A stretch of 39,209 nt of DNA, from contig MPNI01000023.1 of the NCBI GenBank assembly GCA_002238945.1, forward strand, positions 1-39,209, given 5' to 3'. The notes under the pieces are model-generated. The model made no database searches. It was not told the origin of the DNA and saw only the letters and a list, made by a program, of their open reading frames with translations. Shown piece after piece: positions 8,313-17,009 of the stretch. How positions within the stretch are numbered: position 1 is the stretch's first letter; each line of letters starts with the position of its first letter. The position numbers were made by a program, and so were the translations under genes. The stretch comes from Proteobacteria bacterium bin106. Lineage in GTDB: Bacteria; Bdellovibrionota_B; Oligoflexia; Oligoflexales; Bin106.

Positions 8313-9977
8313 ATGAAAGCAAACAAACCTCTGACATCTCATTGGGCTGATATAACAGCCTTTAAACTGGTAAAAAGCAAAGATTTATCAGCTGATAACA
8401 ATGTCATCACTGTGGCTAGTGGCATCAGCCCTAGTGGAACAGTGCATATGGGTAATTTTCGGGAAGTGATCACAGCAGACTTAGTGGCACGTTCTCTAAG
8501 AAGTCTTAAACAGAATGTGCGTTTGATTCATAGCTGGGATAATTTTGATGCTTTTCGTAAAGTGCCACAGAATTTTCCAAGTAAAGACAACTATGAGTCC
8601 TATCTTGGCAAGTCTTTAGAAGATATTCCTGATCCTTGGCATCAAGCTGCTTCATTGGCGCAGGGGCGTATGAAGACGTTTGAAGAGGAACTAGCTGTTG
8701 TTGGTATACGACCAGAGTACATATATCAACAGCAACAGTATCATTTAGGAGTGTATGGCAAGAGTATTCACAAAATTCTTCAAAATATGGATGTTATCCA
8801 AAATATTTTAAACGCTCATCGCAAAGATCCCTTACCTAAAGATTGGCTGCCTTTGGTGTGTTATTGTCCTAAGTGTGGATCCTCTAAAACCCATCTTCAA
8901 TACAATGGTGAGGATGGTGTTGTTTGTAACTGTCAAAGTTGCTCTCATCAAAGCACGCATAGCCTCCAAAACTCGCCATATATCAAATTAACTTGGCGAT
9001 TGGATTGGCCCATGCGCTGGGCCTATGAATCGGTGGATTTTGAGCCTGGAGGAAAAGATCACTCCTCACCTGGAGGATCATTTGACACAGCTAAAGAGAT
9101 TATCCAAGATGTTTTTTCTAAGCAAGCTCCTCAATATCTCCCCTATGACTTTGTCCGCATCAAGGGAGGAGGGGGTAAGATGTCATCTTCTTTTGGTCAC
9201 GTTATCACACTCACCGAATTAGCCAGTGTTTATGAACCTCAGATCATACGATGGCTGTATGCTTCTCAAAGACCTAACCATGAATTTGCTCTTTCTTTTA
9301 GCGAGGATGTGATCAAAGTCTACGAAGAATTTGATCATGCTGAAGCCATATCTTTATCGCCTCCTCCCACAAAAGGAAAACTCCAAAAAACCTATCCACT
9401 AGTGCGTCGTACCTATGAGTTATCTTGTATAAACACCTTGCCAGAAAAGATCATCAAACGCCCGCCCTTTCGCATACTATGTGATCATCTACAAATTTGT
9501 GAACTGGACATACATAGAACATTAGAAAGGTTTTATTCTCATTTTAAAGAAGACAAAGACAGCCAAGAAAGGTTTTTCATGCGTGCTCATTGTGCACGTA
9601 ATTGGCTAAAAAACTACGCCCCAGAAAGCTTTGTCTATGCCGTTAATACCAAAAATGTAAGCTTAGATCTTAAACCAGCAGAGCTAAATGCTCTATCTCT
9701 CTTTAAGCAATGGGTGAGGGAAGTGGAATTGTCCGATCTAGACAGTAACGATATCCACTCTCTGGTTTACCAGCGTGTGGTCAAACCAGCTAGCCAGTAC
9801 ATAACAGACAACAAAGAAACCAAAGAGCCAGAAGAAATAAGCACAGGAGATATTTTTCGCCTCATCTATCTCAAGCTTATCTCAAAGAGCAAAGGTCCTC
9901 GACTTGCTGGATTATTAAAAGAGCTGGGTAGTGCTAAAGTATTAAGTCTGCTAACGGATATAGATGATATAGATTGA
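8313..9977 (+). CDS. lysS: Class I lysyl-tRNA synthetase
   Basis: Charges tRNA-Lys with lysine in the cytoplasm. This is the class I (archaeal/spirochaete/alphaproteobacterial type) enzyme, not the common bacterial class II form. The HIGH-like signature reads HMGN (45-48), preceded by ASGISPSG. The KMSKS loop reads KMSSS (289-293) after GGGG. A Cys cluster CPKC (185-188) and C-N-C-x-x-C (205-210) suggests a bound zinc. The C-terminal part is the helical anticodon-binding domain. Length (554 aa) is typical. No strong ribosome site precedes the ATG. tRNA-Pro follows 21 bp downstream on the same strand and may be cotranscribed. I see no class II LysRS in the window. Confidence 0.95.
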   Translation: MKANKPLTSHWADITAFKLVKSKDLSADNNVITVASGISPSGTVHMGNFREVITADLVARSLRSLKQNVRLIHSWDNFDAFRKVPQNFPSKDNYESYLGKSLEDIPDPWHQAASLAQGRMKTFEEELAVVGIRPEYIYQQQQYHLGVYGKSIHKILQNMDVIQNILNAHRKDPLPKDWLPLVCYCPKCGSSKTHLQYNGEDGVVCNCQSCSHQSTHSLQNSPYIKLTWRLDWPMRWAYESVDFEPGGKDHSSPGGSFDTAKEIIQDVFSKQAPQYLPYDFVRIKGGGGKMSSSFGHVITLTELASVYEPQIIRWLYASQRPNHEFALSFSEDVIKVYEEFDHAEAISLSPPPTKGKLQKTYPLVRRTYELSCINTLPEKIIKRPPFRILCDHLQICELDIHRTLERFYSHFKEDKDSQERFFMRAHCARNWLKNYAPESFVYAVNTKNVSLDLKPAELNALSLFKQWVREVELSDLDSNDIHSLVYQRVVKPASQYITDNKETKEPEEISTGDIFRLIYLKLISKSKGPRLAGLLKELGSAKVLSLLTDIDDID

Positions 9978-9998
9978 ACCACATATAAAACATATTTA

Positions 9999-10075
9999 CG
10001 AGGTGTAGCGCAGCCTGGTAGCGCGCTCGTCTGGGGGACGAGAAGTCGCTGGTTCGAATCCAGTCACCTCGACCA
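9999..10075 (+). tRNA. tRNA-Pro(GGG)
   Basis: A complete 77-nt cloverleaf. The acceptor is CGAGGTG/CACCTCG with C1-G72, as is typical of bacterial tRNA-Pro. The anticodon stem CTCGT/ACGAG closes loop CTGGGGG, giving anticodon GGG. The T arm is CTGG-TTCGAAT-CCAG and CCA is encoded. It reads proline codons CCC/CCU. Confidence 0.96.
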
Positions 10076-10208
10076 TTTTTGTCATCATATGCTTAAGTGA
10101 TAGATACAAGCACAACTACGATATAAAACACGTGGTGCGTGATGCCATCACCCATCACTTCATGAACGCGGCTTTTTTGTTTTTACTGAGTGTTACCTTA
10201 GTATGGTT

Positions 10209-11054
10209 TTATCGATCAAAGTCATAAAATCCTGCTTTACGCAGATCATCTATACTCGGACTACCTTCCTCAGCAGAGATTGTCTCTGATTCTTCACCTT
10301 CTTGGACCGCCCCCGATGCTTTAGATTCGGTAACGCCCTTATCTGTATCTTGACTCACTGTACTCTCTTCAACACCGCTTTTACTTTGCAAAACAGCGCC
10401 TTCTGCTTGGCTAAAAGCTGCTGTTGGTACAAAAAGTTTTTGAGCCTGATCAGCTATTTCTACAAAAAGTCCTTTAAGGTACACAGCTCCTAACACCGTT
10501 GTTAGGCCAAGTACAACTGCTTGCGTGCGTAAAAGAGTTGGTTGAAAACTCAAAGCAGCAACTTTTGAGCCTCTAACACCCGCTCTTTTTGCTACAGTTG
10601 AAAGCAAAGGGCTTGATGACATCAAAGCAACATGGGAAGGATGAAGAAAACGGGCTTCTTTAATCTCTATGGTATGATCTGCCACATTGTCATCATCCAA
10701 GGAACATGATTGTGCCCCCACTTGTGTTAACACCAATTGGTCACCACAACTAGCCACTTCAAATACATCATCACTCTGTATACTTACATTGATATCCATG
10801 CCTTTGCCAGGTGAGTCTTCGCTAAGCACGTAAACACCTGATCCAAAAGCAAGCTGTGTCGTAAGCAGTCCAAGAGTACTTATAGATAAACTAAGTCTAA
10901 GAATATGTGACATAAAGCGCGACTTAAATACATAGAAAATAGGTGTCATGGTAGTGATGCCTCCAAATAGCTTGAGATACGATAATAAGGGATATGTACG
11001 AAATAAGAGGGTCGCAGTGCTCAGCGCGGCAATGATAGTCAGCATTATCAACAT
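10209..11054 (-). CDS. Membrane or exported protein of unknown function (281 aa)
   Basis: The predicted product has an N-terminal hydrophobic helix (about 3-18), a second hydrophobic segment (about 50-72, ending LAFGSG) and a third (about 178-195). The C-terminal 80 residues are acidic and low-complexity (Glu/Ser/Ala). The start is uncertain: starting at the internal Met before SHILRLSLSISTLGLL would give a classic signal peptide cleaved near AFGSG, followed by an extracytoplasmic domain with a Cys pair (CGD and CSLDDD). I recognise no family. It is convergent with tRNA-Pro. Upstream lies a tandem repeat block (11070-11140). Confidence 0.65.
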   Translation of the reverse strand: MLIMLTIIAALSTATLLFRTYPLLSYLKLFGGITTMTPIFYVFKSRFMSHILRLSLSISTLGLLTTQLAFGSGVYVLSEDSPGKGMDINVSIQSDDVFEVASCGDQLVLTQVGAQSCSLDDDNVADHTIEIKEARFLHPSHVALMSSSPLLSTVAKRAGVRGSKVAALSFQPTLLRTQAVVLGLTTVLGAVYLKGLFVEIADQAQKLFVPTAAFSQAEGAVLQSKSGVEESTVSQDTDKGVTESKASGAVQEGEESETISAEEGSPSIDDLRKAGFYDFDR

Positions 11055-11069
11055 GTTAGTACTAATTTT

Positions 11070-11140
11070 ACACGGCGCTAGTCTTTACACGGCGCTAGTC
11101 TTAACACTTTAACACGGCGCTAGTCTTAGCACAGCGCTAG
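11070..11140. repeat. 17-bp tandem repeat upstream of the 10209-11054 gene
   Basis: Unit close to TACACGGCGCTAGTCTT: two adjacent copies (11070-11103), a third at 11112-11127 and a diverged, shortened fourth at 11128-11140 (ACAGCGCTAGG). It begins 16 bp upstream of the start codon of the minus-strand gene, so it overlaps its leader or promoter. A related GCTAGTCTTAA motif recurs at about 14740. Confidence 0.85.
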
Positions 11141-11191
11141 GAAAAGCCACCATAGCATAGTCTGACCATCAAAGCAATCAAGATAAGATCT

Positions 11192-12106
11192 TTAGGATGG
11201 AACACTTAAAAACTCTACGGAACGCTTTAAAGCTTTCTTAAGAATATCTTCACTTTCCATAAATACTTCATGACGAGCATCACGAAAATGGACAAGTTCT
11301 ATGGTAGATGAAGAGAGTTTTCTTGCTGTTTTAACCCATCTTTGAATAGAGCTGGGTGAGACAACCTTTTCTCGGCCTCCGTAAAAAATCAGTATAGGAG
11401 CACAGAGATGGGATATATTTGTATCGTAATGGATAAATTCACAGGCTTGAAATGTAGCTTGAACCCAACCAAAAGTAGGAGAAGAGATAGGATAAGGGGT
11501 AGCTTGGATAAAGCGATATTTTTCTTTATCACTTGTGAGACGGTTTTTGACAAAGCTATAACGGATCTCACTTTTCACCATTGTGGGTAAGCGCTCCATG
11601 CCTAACTGAGAAAGAAAATGAGAAGTAGGTCTAGCTAATAAACGTGGTACAGGTTTTTGAGGCAGTCCGATAAGAGGTGCAGATAAAATCATTTTTTGAG
11701 GACAAAACTGCTGCTTGAGAGTGCCGTAAAGAGCGATTAATCCTCCCATGCTATGGGCAACAATCGAATAGGTGTGTTTCTTATAGTTAGCTGCAATAAG
11801 TTGTGAAAGATGTGAGATGTAATCATCATAGCTGTTTATATGACCTGGAATACCTCCACTAGCCCCCTGTCCCACATGATCTACGATAATGATAGTGCTT
11901 TGCAGTTTTTTATAAAACTCTTCATAAACGGATATGTATTTTTCAATCCACTCGCCCCTTCCTAATATAAATAGCAATATATGCTGAGATGGTTGTTTGT
12001 GACCAAAAACACCATAGCGGATATGAATACTTTCTTTAGAAGTGAGATATTGATGTAATTGCAGCTGAGGCGAAGCTGTATCTTGTGTCATACTTATACC
12101 CATCAT
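11192..12106 (-). CDS. Alpha/beta-hydrolase, monoacylglycerol lipase/lysophospholipase-like
   Basis: Serine hydrolase of the alpha/beta fold. The nucleophile elbow is AHSMGG with Ser119, the oxyanion-side strand reads DHVGQGASGG (76-85, compare D-x-R/H-G-x-G-x-S-x-G of monoglyceride lipases), and the catalytic His is likely in DARHEVF near the C-terminus. Length (304 aa) suits the family. It probably cleaves acyl esters of glycerol or lysophospholipids; the exact substrate cannot be read. It starts 3 bp after the stop of the GDPD gene upstream, so the two form an operon. Together they could strip acyl chains and head groups from phospholipids (inference). No signal peptide is evident, so it is probably cytoplasmic. 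Confidence 0.85.
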   Translation of the reverse strand: MMGISMTQDTASPQLQLHQYLTSKESIHIRYGVFGHKQPSQHILLFILGRGEWIEKYISVYEEFYKKLQSTIIIVDHVGQGASGGIPGHINSYDDYISHLSQLIAANYKKHTYSIVAHSMGGLIALYGTLKQQFCPQKMILSAPLIGLPQKPVPRLLARPTSHFLSQLGMERLPTMVKSEIRYSFVKNRLTSDKEKYRFIQATPYPISSPTFGWVQATFQACEFIHYDTNISHLCAPILIFYGGREKVVSPSSIQRWVKTARKLSSSTIELVHFRDARHEVFMESEDILKKALKRSVEFLSVPS

Positions 12107-12109
12107 AAA

Positions 12110-12883
12110 TCATGAATCCATACATTGAAGCTTCTTTTGCCGCAGAAACCTCTTAAGTTCAAGAGGATAATTGGTGCAATGCCCATCTACTTCCATCTCT
12201 AGAAGATGATGCCATAAAGCACAATTATCTTCGAGCTCGTTATCATGTATTTGAGACCATGTATACACTTCAAGGTTATAAACACGTGCCATTTCAGCAA
12301 GAGGGCGTTTGTATATGGATGCCAAAGGATGCAAAATATGGCTTTGTGATTCTTTCAGTCCATGAATGATTTCTGAAATCGTTGTGGGTGTTATATCGGT
12401 TTTCCATAACAGAGCACGCTTAATATGAGCCATAGAAGGATTTTGAGCTAGGTTATTGAGACATGCTGAAGACAAACTCGACAATACCAGACGCTTATCA
12501 GAAAAATGTTTATTTTGAGCGATCTCTTTGGCTAGAGCAGAGATGATCTTAACATCAGATGGTTTGATTTCACAACTCACCGCTAGATGTTGCAAAGCAG
12601 GAGTGGTGAGAAGCTCCAACAGAGCCGTAAAAGTGGGAAGGGTTTCACCGTTTTCAAGATGCACTTTTGCTAGTTCATGAGATGAGGATTTTGAAATAAG
12701 CAGATTATGACTGGTGGTACGACTGGTAAGATCATCGTGACAAATATAGATATGGCCATCAGCTGAAAGCTGCAAGTCCACTTCTATACGCTCAGCTCCT
12801 TCCACAGCAGCTTGCTTAACACCACTTAAAGAGTTCTCTGGAGCTTTATGCGGGGCTCCGCGATGACCGATCACTGTCATCAT
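12110..12883 (-). CDS. Glycerophosphodiester phosphodiesterase
   Basis: GDPD (GlpQ/UgpQ-like) enzyme that hydrolyses glycerophosphodiesters to glycerol-3-phosphate and an alcohol. The conserved metal and catalytic residues are clear: GHRG (His7, Arg8), PENS (15-18), the IEVD pair (Glu34, Asp36) and CHDD (His49). The second half carries the KPSDV segment and a C-terminal region with the expected EMEVDGHCTNYP-like sequence. At 257 aa and without a signal peptide it matches the cytoplasmic UgpQ-type rather than periplasmic GlpQ. It is the first gene of a two-gene minus-strand operon with the lipase-like hydrolase. Confidence 0.93.
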   Translation of the reverse strand: MMTVIGHRGAPHKAPENSLSGVKQAAVEGAERIEVDLQLSADGHIYICHDDLTSRTTSHNLLISKSSSHELAKVHLENGETLPTFTALLELLTTPALQHLAVSCEIKPSDVKIISALAKEIAQNKHFSDKRLVLSSLSSACLNNLAQNPSMAHIKRALLWKTDITPTTISEIIHGLKESQSHILHPLASIYKRPLAEMARVYNLEVYTWSQIHDNELEDNCALWHHLLEMEVDGHCTNYPLELKRFLRQKKLQCMDS

Positions 12884-13032
12884 ATATGTAGCCCTCTTGT
12901 TAAGCCAACTGATTTTACAAGATTACAAACAACTCATATATTTTTATATATATATTTAGCTCATGTGTACATACAAATGTAGCAGTGTGTTATCCGTCAA
13001 GCTCATCCGTCAAGCTAGGAGTAAATGAGTAA

Positions 13033-14541
13033 CTACTTGGCACAATGGGGTATATTATCACTCTCGTTGTTATCATCACCATCAGTATTTGTTGTACTTG
13101 AGATATCCCATATGGTTATGACATCATCATGCTCTATTTTATGAGCTGGTTTTGCATCTTGAACGCTGCTTTTAAGTGCGCCTATGTTTTTGATAAAATC
13201 AGTCACTATTTTGTGATCTTTATCATTTCCACTGCCTGCATACTCAAGAACATGTTTGTCAAAAACATCTTCATCGGTATTGAGGTTTGTTATCATGGTT
13301 TGTAAATGACCGTACATTTTCAGTGGATACTGATAACACTTCAAAAAATCACGGACATCATTGGCTCGCTTAGCATATTCACTGATTTTTTCTAAAAGCC
13401 GTAAGTTGGTTGCTACAGTAGGGTAATGGATTTGCCAACCCACCACTTTACTGTGATCAGCAAAAAAATCAGGACGCCAGCCACTAAGAAGCATGCTGAG
13501 TTTACTCAGATGATCGCCTGTTTTCTTAACAGACCATGATTTTTCATAATGAGCTGTTTTATCAAGAGAGCTGATCTTTTGGACCACCACTCCACTTAAA
13601 AAGCCATGTCTGAGTTGCATCAGGTAATAGATGAGCTTACGCCATTCGAGGCCTTCTTTGATATACTCTTCAAGGTTGTTGTAATCTCTATCTTCTGAGT
13701 TTTGATGACGATTAGCCATCAAAACATTCTTAAACATATCTTCAAAGGTGATGGGATGATCATTATCATCTAATTGTTCGTAGTTGTATTCATGTAAGGC
13801 AGCAGCTAAGGCGTAAAGAGCGTTGATCTTATTGGACTTCTTATCTGCCACTAAAGACCATTTGGTACCTTCAGAGTAATCCTGAGCCAAAGTATAGGCT
13901 TTATAAGCAAACTCTCGCATAGCTTGATACATCAATGTGGAGGTTTTTTCTTTATCCAATAAGCCTTTTTTGGATATGGTTTGATACTCAAAAGCATAGA
14001 AATACATAGCTGCAGCAGATATTTTTTCTTCAATATATGTGGTCTCACTGGTTAGAGTGGTCCAAAAGATATGACGCATCAAACTTGATACGGCTTGTTT
14101 TCCATAATCAGACATATGCTCCATAAGAGACATCATGTCATCCATAGCACCTTTCATCTCCGTGACAGTGCTGTCCATTTGCTTCATCATGGTCATCATT
14201 TTGCCCATAATCTTGAGCATCTTTTGCATATCATCTTTCATGATACCCATGTCTTTTTGCATAGAAACCATCATTGTCACCATTTGATCCATAGAAGATC
14301 CCATGGTTTTCATAAAATCAACCATCACCTTCATCAGATCTTTCATGTCTGTGGTTTCACCATAGAGGCTTTTCATCAGGTCATACATATCATCCATTTT
14401 TTTATGCATTTTTTGCGTACTCTTTGCTGCTTTGCGTGCTAATTCGATATCCGAACAAGAAAGCGGCATTAACAAGATAGCTGCCATACTCAAAGCACTG
14501 ATAGCTACACACACTCTATATTTGATTCGCTGGTAATTCAT
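13033..14541 (-). CDS. Lipoprotein-like protein with a methionine-rich coiled coil (502 aa)
   Basis: A hydrophobic N-terminal segment (about 10-28) ends at LLMPLSC; Cys29 could be lipidated, although Pro at -3 is atypical for a lipobox. Residues about 45-152 form a predicted coiled coil in which about 30 of some 107 residues are methionine, arranged in Met-Met and Met-x-x-Met patterns with Asp/Lys. The remaining 350 residues look globular and helical, with many aromatic and charged residues, and end in an acidic tail. I recognise no family. Met-rich stretches can bind Cu(I) or act as oxidant sinks in other proteins, but the heptad-like spacing also fits a simple hydrophobic coiled-coil core. 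It is a single gene on the minus strand. Confidence 0.75.
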   Translation of the reverse strand: MNYQRIKYRVCVAISALSMAAILLMPLSCSDIELARKAAKSTQKMHKKMDDMYDLMKSLYGETTDMKDLMKVMVDFMKTMGSSMDQMVTMMVSMQKDMGIMKDDMQKMLKIMGKMMTMMKQMDSTVTEMKGAMDDMMSLMEHMSDYGKQAVSSLMRHIFWTTLTSETTYIEEKISAAAMYFYAFEYQTISKKGLLDKEKTSTLMYQAMREFAYKAYTLAQDYSEGTKWSLVADKKSNKINALYALAAALHEYNYEQLDDNDHPITFEDMFKNVLMANRHQNSEDRDYNNLEEYIKEGLEWRKLIYYLMQLRHGFLSGVVVQKISSLDKTAHYEKSWSVKKTGDHLSKLSMLLSGWRPDFFADHSKVVGWQIHYPTVATNLRLLEKISEYAKRANDVRDFLKCYQYPLKMYGHLQTMITNLNTDEDVFDKHVLEYAGSGNDKDHKIVTDFIKNIGALKSSVQDAKPAHKIEHDDVITIWDISSTTNTDGDDNNESDNIPHCAK

Positions 14542-15208
14542 GATTGAGACCTTTTTCGTATGACTGAGTATTGCTGCTTATAACAACATGAGTTCTGTGT
14601 TTTTGTTCTTGTTATTCTTAGTGGATCTTATAAGTATCCATTGCACATGGGAAATAGAGAGACTTGTGCTTCATATCTTGACATGTAACAACTTACATCT
14701 ACACATAGCAGCACAAGAGAATCTTAACTGCTAGTATTAAGAGCTAGTCTTAATAGCGAGTCTCACTCTTTGTGTTTTGTGTGTATTTCTTGCCCTGTTT
14801 CCTCACTTTGATTGTATCTATTTCCGTCTTGCTTTCTTTATCCTATCTGCTTTCTACCTCCACCTTATATCACACGGCTTACAACAATGGCCTAACATAT
14901 AATGCAGAAATTTACAAATCTTATCTGTAACTATAAAGAGACACATACAGATTTCTGTGTGTAACCGTTACGAAAGTTGATTTTTTCCATATAACCTCAA
15001 TGATCTTAGGATTCCAGAATAGAAAGCTTTTAACAAAATACTCGCTTTTTGAGCAGAAGGGGAAGATATTTTTGAGTTAAACTTGCAGTGCTTTCGCTTC
15101 TTAGCTACGATGCATGGCATAGCTTTGTAAGCCAAAAAATGAAAGAATATGTGAGCAGCATCGTGATGTGTATCTGTTAGATGTGTATGTGTTAAAAGAA
15201 AGGATGAA
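14542..15208. other. Divergent non-coding interval
   Basis: 667 bp between the Met-rich protein gene (minus) and yajC (plus). No ORF or RNA gene is evident. It should contain promoters for both directions. Around 14728-14766 a GCTAGTATTAAGAGCTAGTCTTAA direct-repeat motif echoes the repeat at 11070-11140. Confidence 0.5.
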
Positions 15209-15718
15209 ATGAGAGGTATCTTGTTACGTCATATGTGTTATCCAACACTCTTAGCTGAGGCTTTGGTGAGGTTGCTAGCTATGTTATTAGCTATGTTATT
15301 AGCTTCTCCACTACTTGCTAATACGGAGCCACCACCAAAGCCATCTACATTGGAAATGCTTGTCATACCGGTAGCATTTTTTATATTGCTTTACATTATC
15401 CTTATCAGACCACAGGCCCAAAAGGTCCGTAAGCAAAGAGACTTTATTGCTGCACTGAAGGTGGGAGATAAGGTTGTGGTGAGTGGTGGTATTTTAGGAG
15501 TGGTTAAACGTATCCAACCTATGTGGATCAATGTGGATGTGGGTTGTGGAGTGATTGAAGTGCTTAAAGACAATGTGTTTTCAAGAGAGTCCATAGAATC
15601 TCTTATGAACAGAGAAAACACGCTAAAAAACTCAGAAGCAGCATCTAAAAAGCTCCCTGCTAGCTCTGTTTCTAACACCGCTCACAAAAAATCTCACTCT
15701 AAAAGCCCTAAAAAATAG
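15209..15718 (+). CDS. yajC: YajC, Sec translocon accessory subunit
   Basis: YajC associates with SecDF in the inner membrane. Seen here are a single strong transmembrane helix (about 49-66), then the family signature IRPQAQKVRKQRDFIAALKVGDKVVVSGGILG, of which the key part is the RPQxxKxR motif followed by the G-D-x-V-x-x-x-G-G-I-x-G turn. At 169 aa it is longer than the usual 90-120. An N-terminal extension contains a second hydrophobic stretch made by a 12-bp DNA repeat (AGCTATGTTATT, about 15277-15306, encoding LAML units) ending SPLLANT. There is also a Lys/Ser-rich tail. An AAGGATG ribosome site lies near the start. secD/secF are not adjacent. Confidence 0.92.
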   Translation: MRGILLRHMCYPTLLAEALVRLLAMLLAMLLASPLLANTEPPPKPSTLEMLVIPVAFFILLYIILIRPQAQKVRKQRDFIAALKVGDKVVVSGGILGVVKRIQPMWINVDVGCGVIEVLKDNVFSRESIESLMNRENTLKNSEAASKKLPASSVSNTAHKKSHSKSPKK

Positions 15719-15780
15719 CAAAATAAACATAAATAAACATAAACGCTAGATACCACCTATACCTCCTTACCTTACAAACA

Positions 15781-16881
15781 ATGAATGATCAAAAAACCAT
15801 GTTTTTGCAATCCACTCATAGAGTGTCTCTATGGCGAGCCGTGCCTTTACTGACGCTGTTATGGTGGGTGGGTGCTGGGATAGGTTTTGGTGATAGTAGC
15901 AAACACGGTCGTATCAGTGATGAAATAGAGTCTTTTGGTGGGCATTCCACCTCTATGGTGGGAGGAGGAGGTGCGGCATTGGATGGATTAGCTGCTGTGC
16001 GTTTAAATCCATCTTTATTGATGTCTGCTGATGCTTATAGAATCACAGCGGCTTATCATTGGCCAAGCTATGGCAGGAGTTATTACCAATTAGGTATAGT
16101 TGATGGAACGGGCCCGGTTAAAGCGGGCATGGTATTTTCAGCTCCTTTAAATCTGACTTTTGATGATCCTTTCACATTAGCAGAGAGCCTTGAAGAAGGT
16201 GAAGAGGTGGGAGTGGAAAGCTATCGAGATGCTTTTTGGGGTACTGGCATCAACCAGCGTTTTAACCTCGGTTTAGCTTATAGCGTTGGAAAAGTGGCTT
16301 TAGGTGTTTCAGGATCTTACCTGCGAGGTTGGATGCGTCGTCGTCGCACATTCACATATACCCAAGAAGATGGCATCACCTTCGGTGGAGGAGCATCCGT
16401 ATTGATTTTACCTAACTTAAGAGTAGGTGCATCCGTGGAGCATCTGGGTAACGAGGCGGTACGGGATTTAGCTCCAACGTTCTATCGTGGCAGTGTTGCT
16501 TGGCTGATTAGCGGAGGAATAGCCTCACTCCATGCAGATTACCTGCAACGTCAGAGAGTGCGTAGTGAATGGGTTTTGGTTGAAGATAGAGATACAGCTA
16601 GTGATCCTGCTTGGCGTAGCCTTTTTGAGGACCAAGAAACTATCAACAGCTTTGAAAAAATGGTGATTGGTTCTGCTAGTTTATTGATTCAAGATCTTGT
16701 ACGGCTTTCAGCGGGCTTTGGTTATGAATTCGGTGATGAGGTATTTGCTCGAAGAACTGTAGGGGGAGGTTTAGCTTTGCTATCAGATATGTATGTTTTA
16801 TCTTATAGCATCAAAAAACCGTATTTTGATGCTAGTAAGCTCCATCAAAATCTTTCCCTTTCTGTAACCATTAAATTATAA
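15781..16881 (+). CDS. Outer-membrane beta-barrel protein (PorV/UPF0164-like)
   Basis: A signal-peptide-like N-terminus (about 14-36) is followed by GGHSTSMVGGGGAALDGLAAVRLNPS (key part: a glycine-rich turn then LAAVRLNPS), typical of PorV/UPF0164/FadL-like barrels, in which a G-x-A-x-x-x-x-N-P motif starts the barrel. The remainder alternates polar and hydrophobic residues in many short beta-strands and ends in VTIKL, a terminal strand. No known specific function. The start is uncertain: ATG at 15781 has no good ribosome site, and Met7 is an alternative. It lies 62 bp after yajC. Confidence 0.72.
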   Translation: MNDQKTMFLQSTHRVSLWRAVPLLTLLWWVGAGIGFGDSSKHGRISDEIESFGGHSTSMVGGGGAALDGLAAVRLNPSLLMSADAYRITAAYHWPSYGRSYYQLGIVDGTGPVKAGMVFSAPLNLTFDDPFTLAESLEEGEEVGVESYRDAFWGTGINQRFNLGLAYSVGKVALGVSGSYLRGWMRRRRTFTYTQEDGITFGGGASVLILPNLRVGASVEHLGNEAVRDLAPTFYRGSVAWLISGGIASLHADYLQRQRVRSEWVLVEDRDTASDPAWRSLFEDQETINSFEKMVIGSASLLIQDLVRLSAGFGYEFGDEVFARRTVGGGLALLSDMYVLSYSIKKPYFDASKLHQNLSLSVTIKL

Positions 16882-16904
16882 AACACACAAAAAAGAGGTT
16901 TATA

Positions 16905-16997
16905 GTGAAAACACTCTCGTTGCAGATCAGATCATCAAGAGTATCAACGAAGCAAGCCTATGAAACAGGTATATATAGCATGCACATTATCTATTAG
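16905..16997 (+). CDS. Possible 30-aa leader peptide before sdhC
   Basis: A GTG-initiated frame of 30 codons has an AGAGG ribosome site 6 nt upstream (16894-16898). Its TAG stop (16995-16997) sits directly against the GGAG of the sdhC ribosome site (start 17010). The arrangement would suit translational coupling or a leader peptide. There is no homology evidence, and its small size makes chance quite possible. Confidence 0.3.
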   Translation: MKTLSLQIRSSRVSTKQAYETGIYSMHIIY

Positions 16998-17009
16998 GAG
17001 AACGAGGTT

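Noticed and set aside
8103-8342. Minus-strand 79-aa ORF between tRNA-Leu and lysS
   Set aside because: It reads through the 5' exon of tRNA-Leu and overlaps the lysS start on the other strand; its C-terminus is a translation of the tRNA.
10132-10177. Imperfect stem-loop followed by a T run after tRNA-Pro, as a terminator
   Set aside because: The stem (10132-10157) has mismatches and the T run begins about 15 nt later, so it is not a convincing terminator.
14095-14442. Plus-strand 115-aa His-rich ORF
   Set aside because: It is the antisense of the Met-rich coiled coil (ATG codons read as CAT), a pure shadow.
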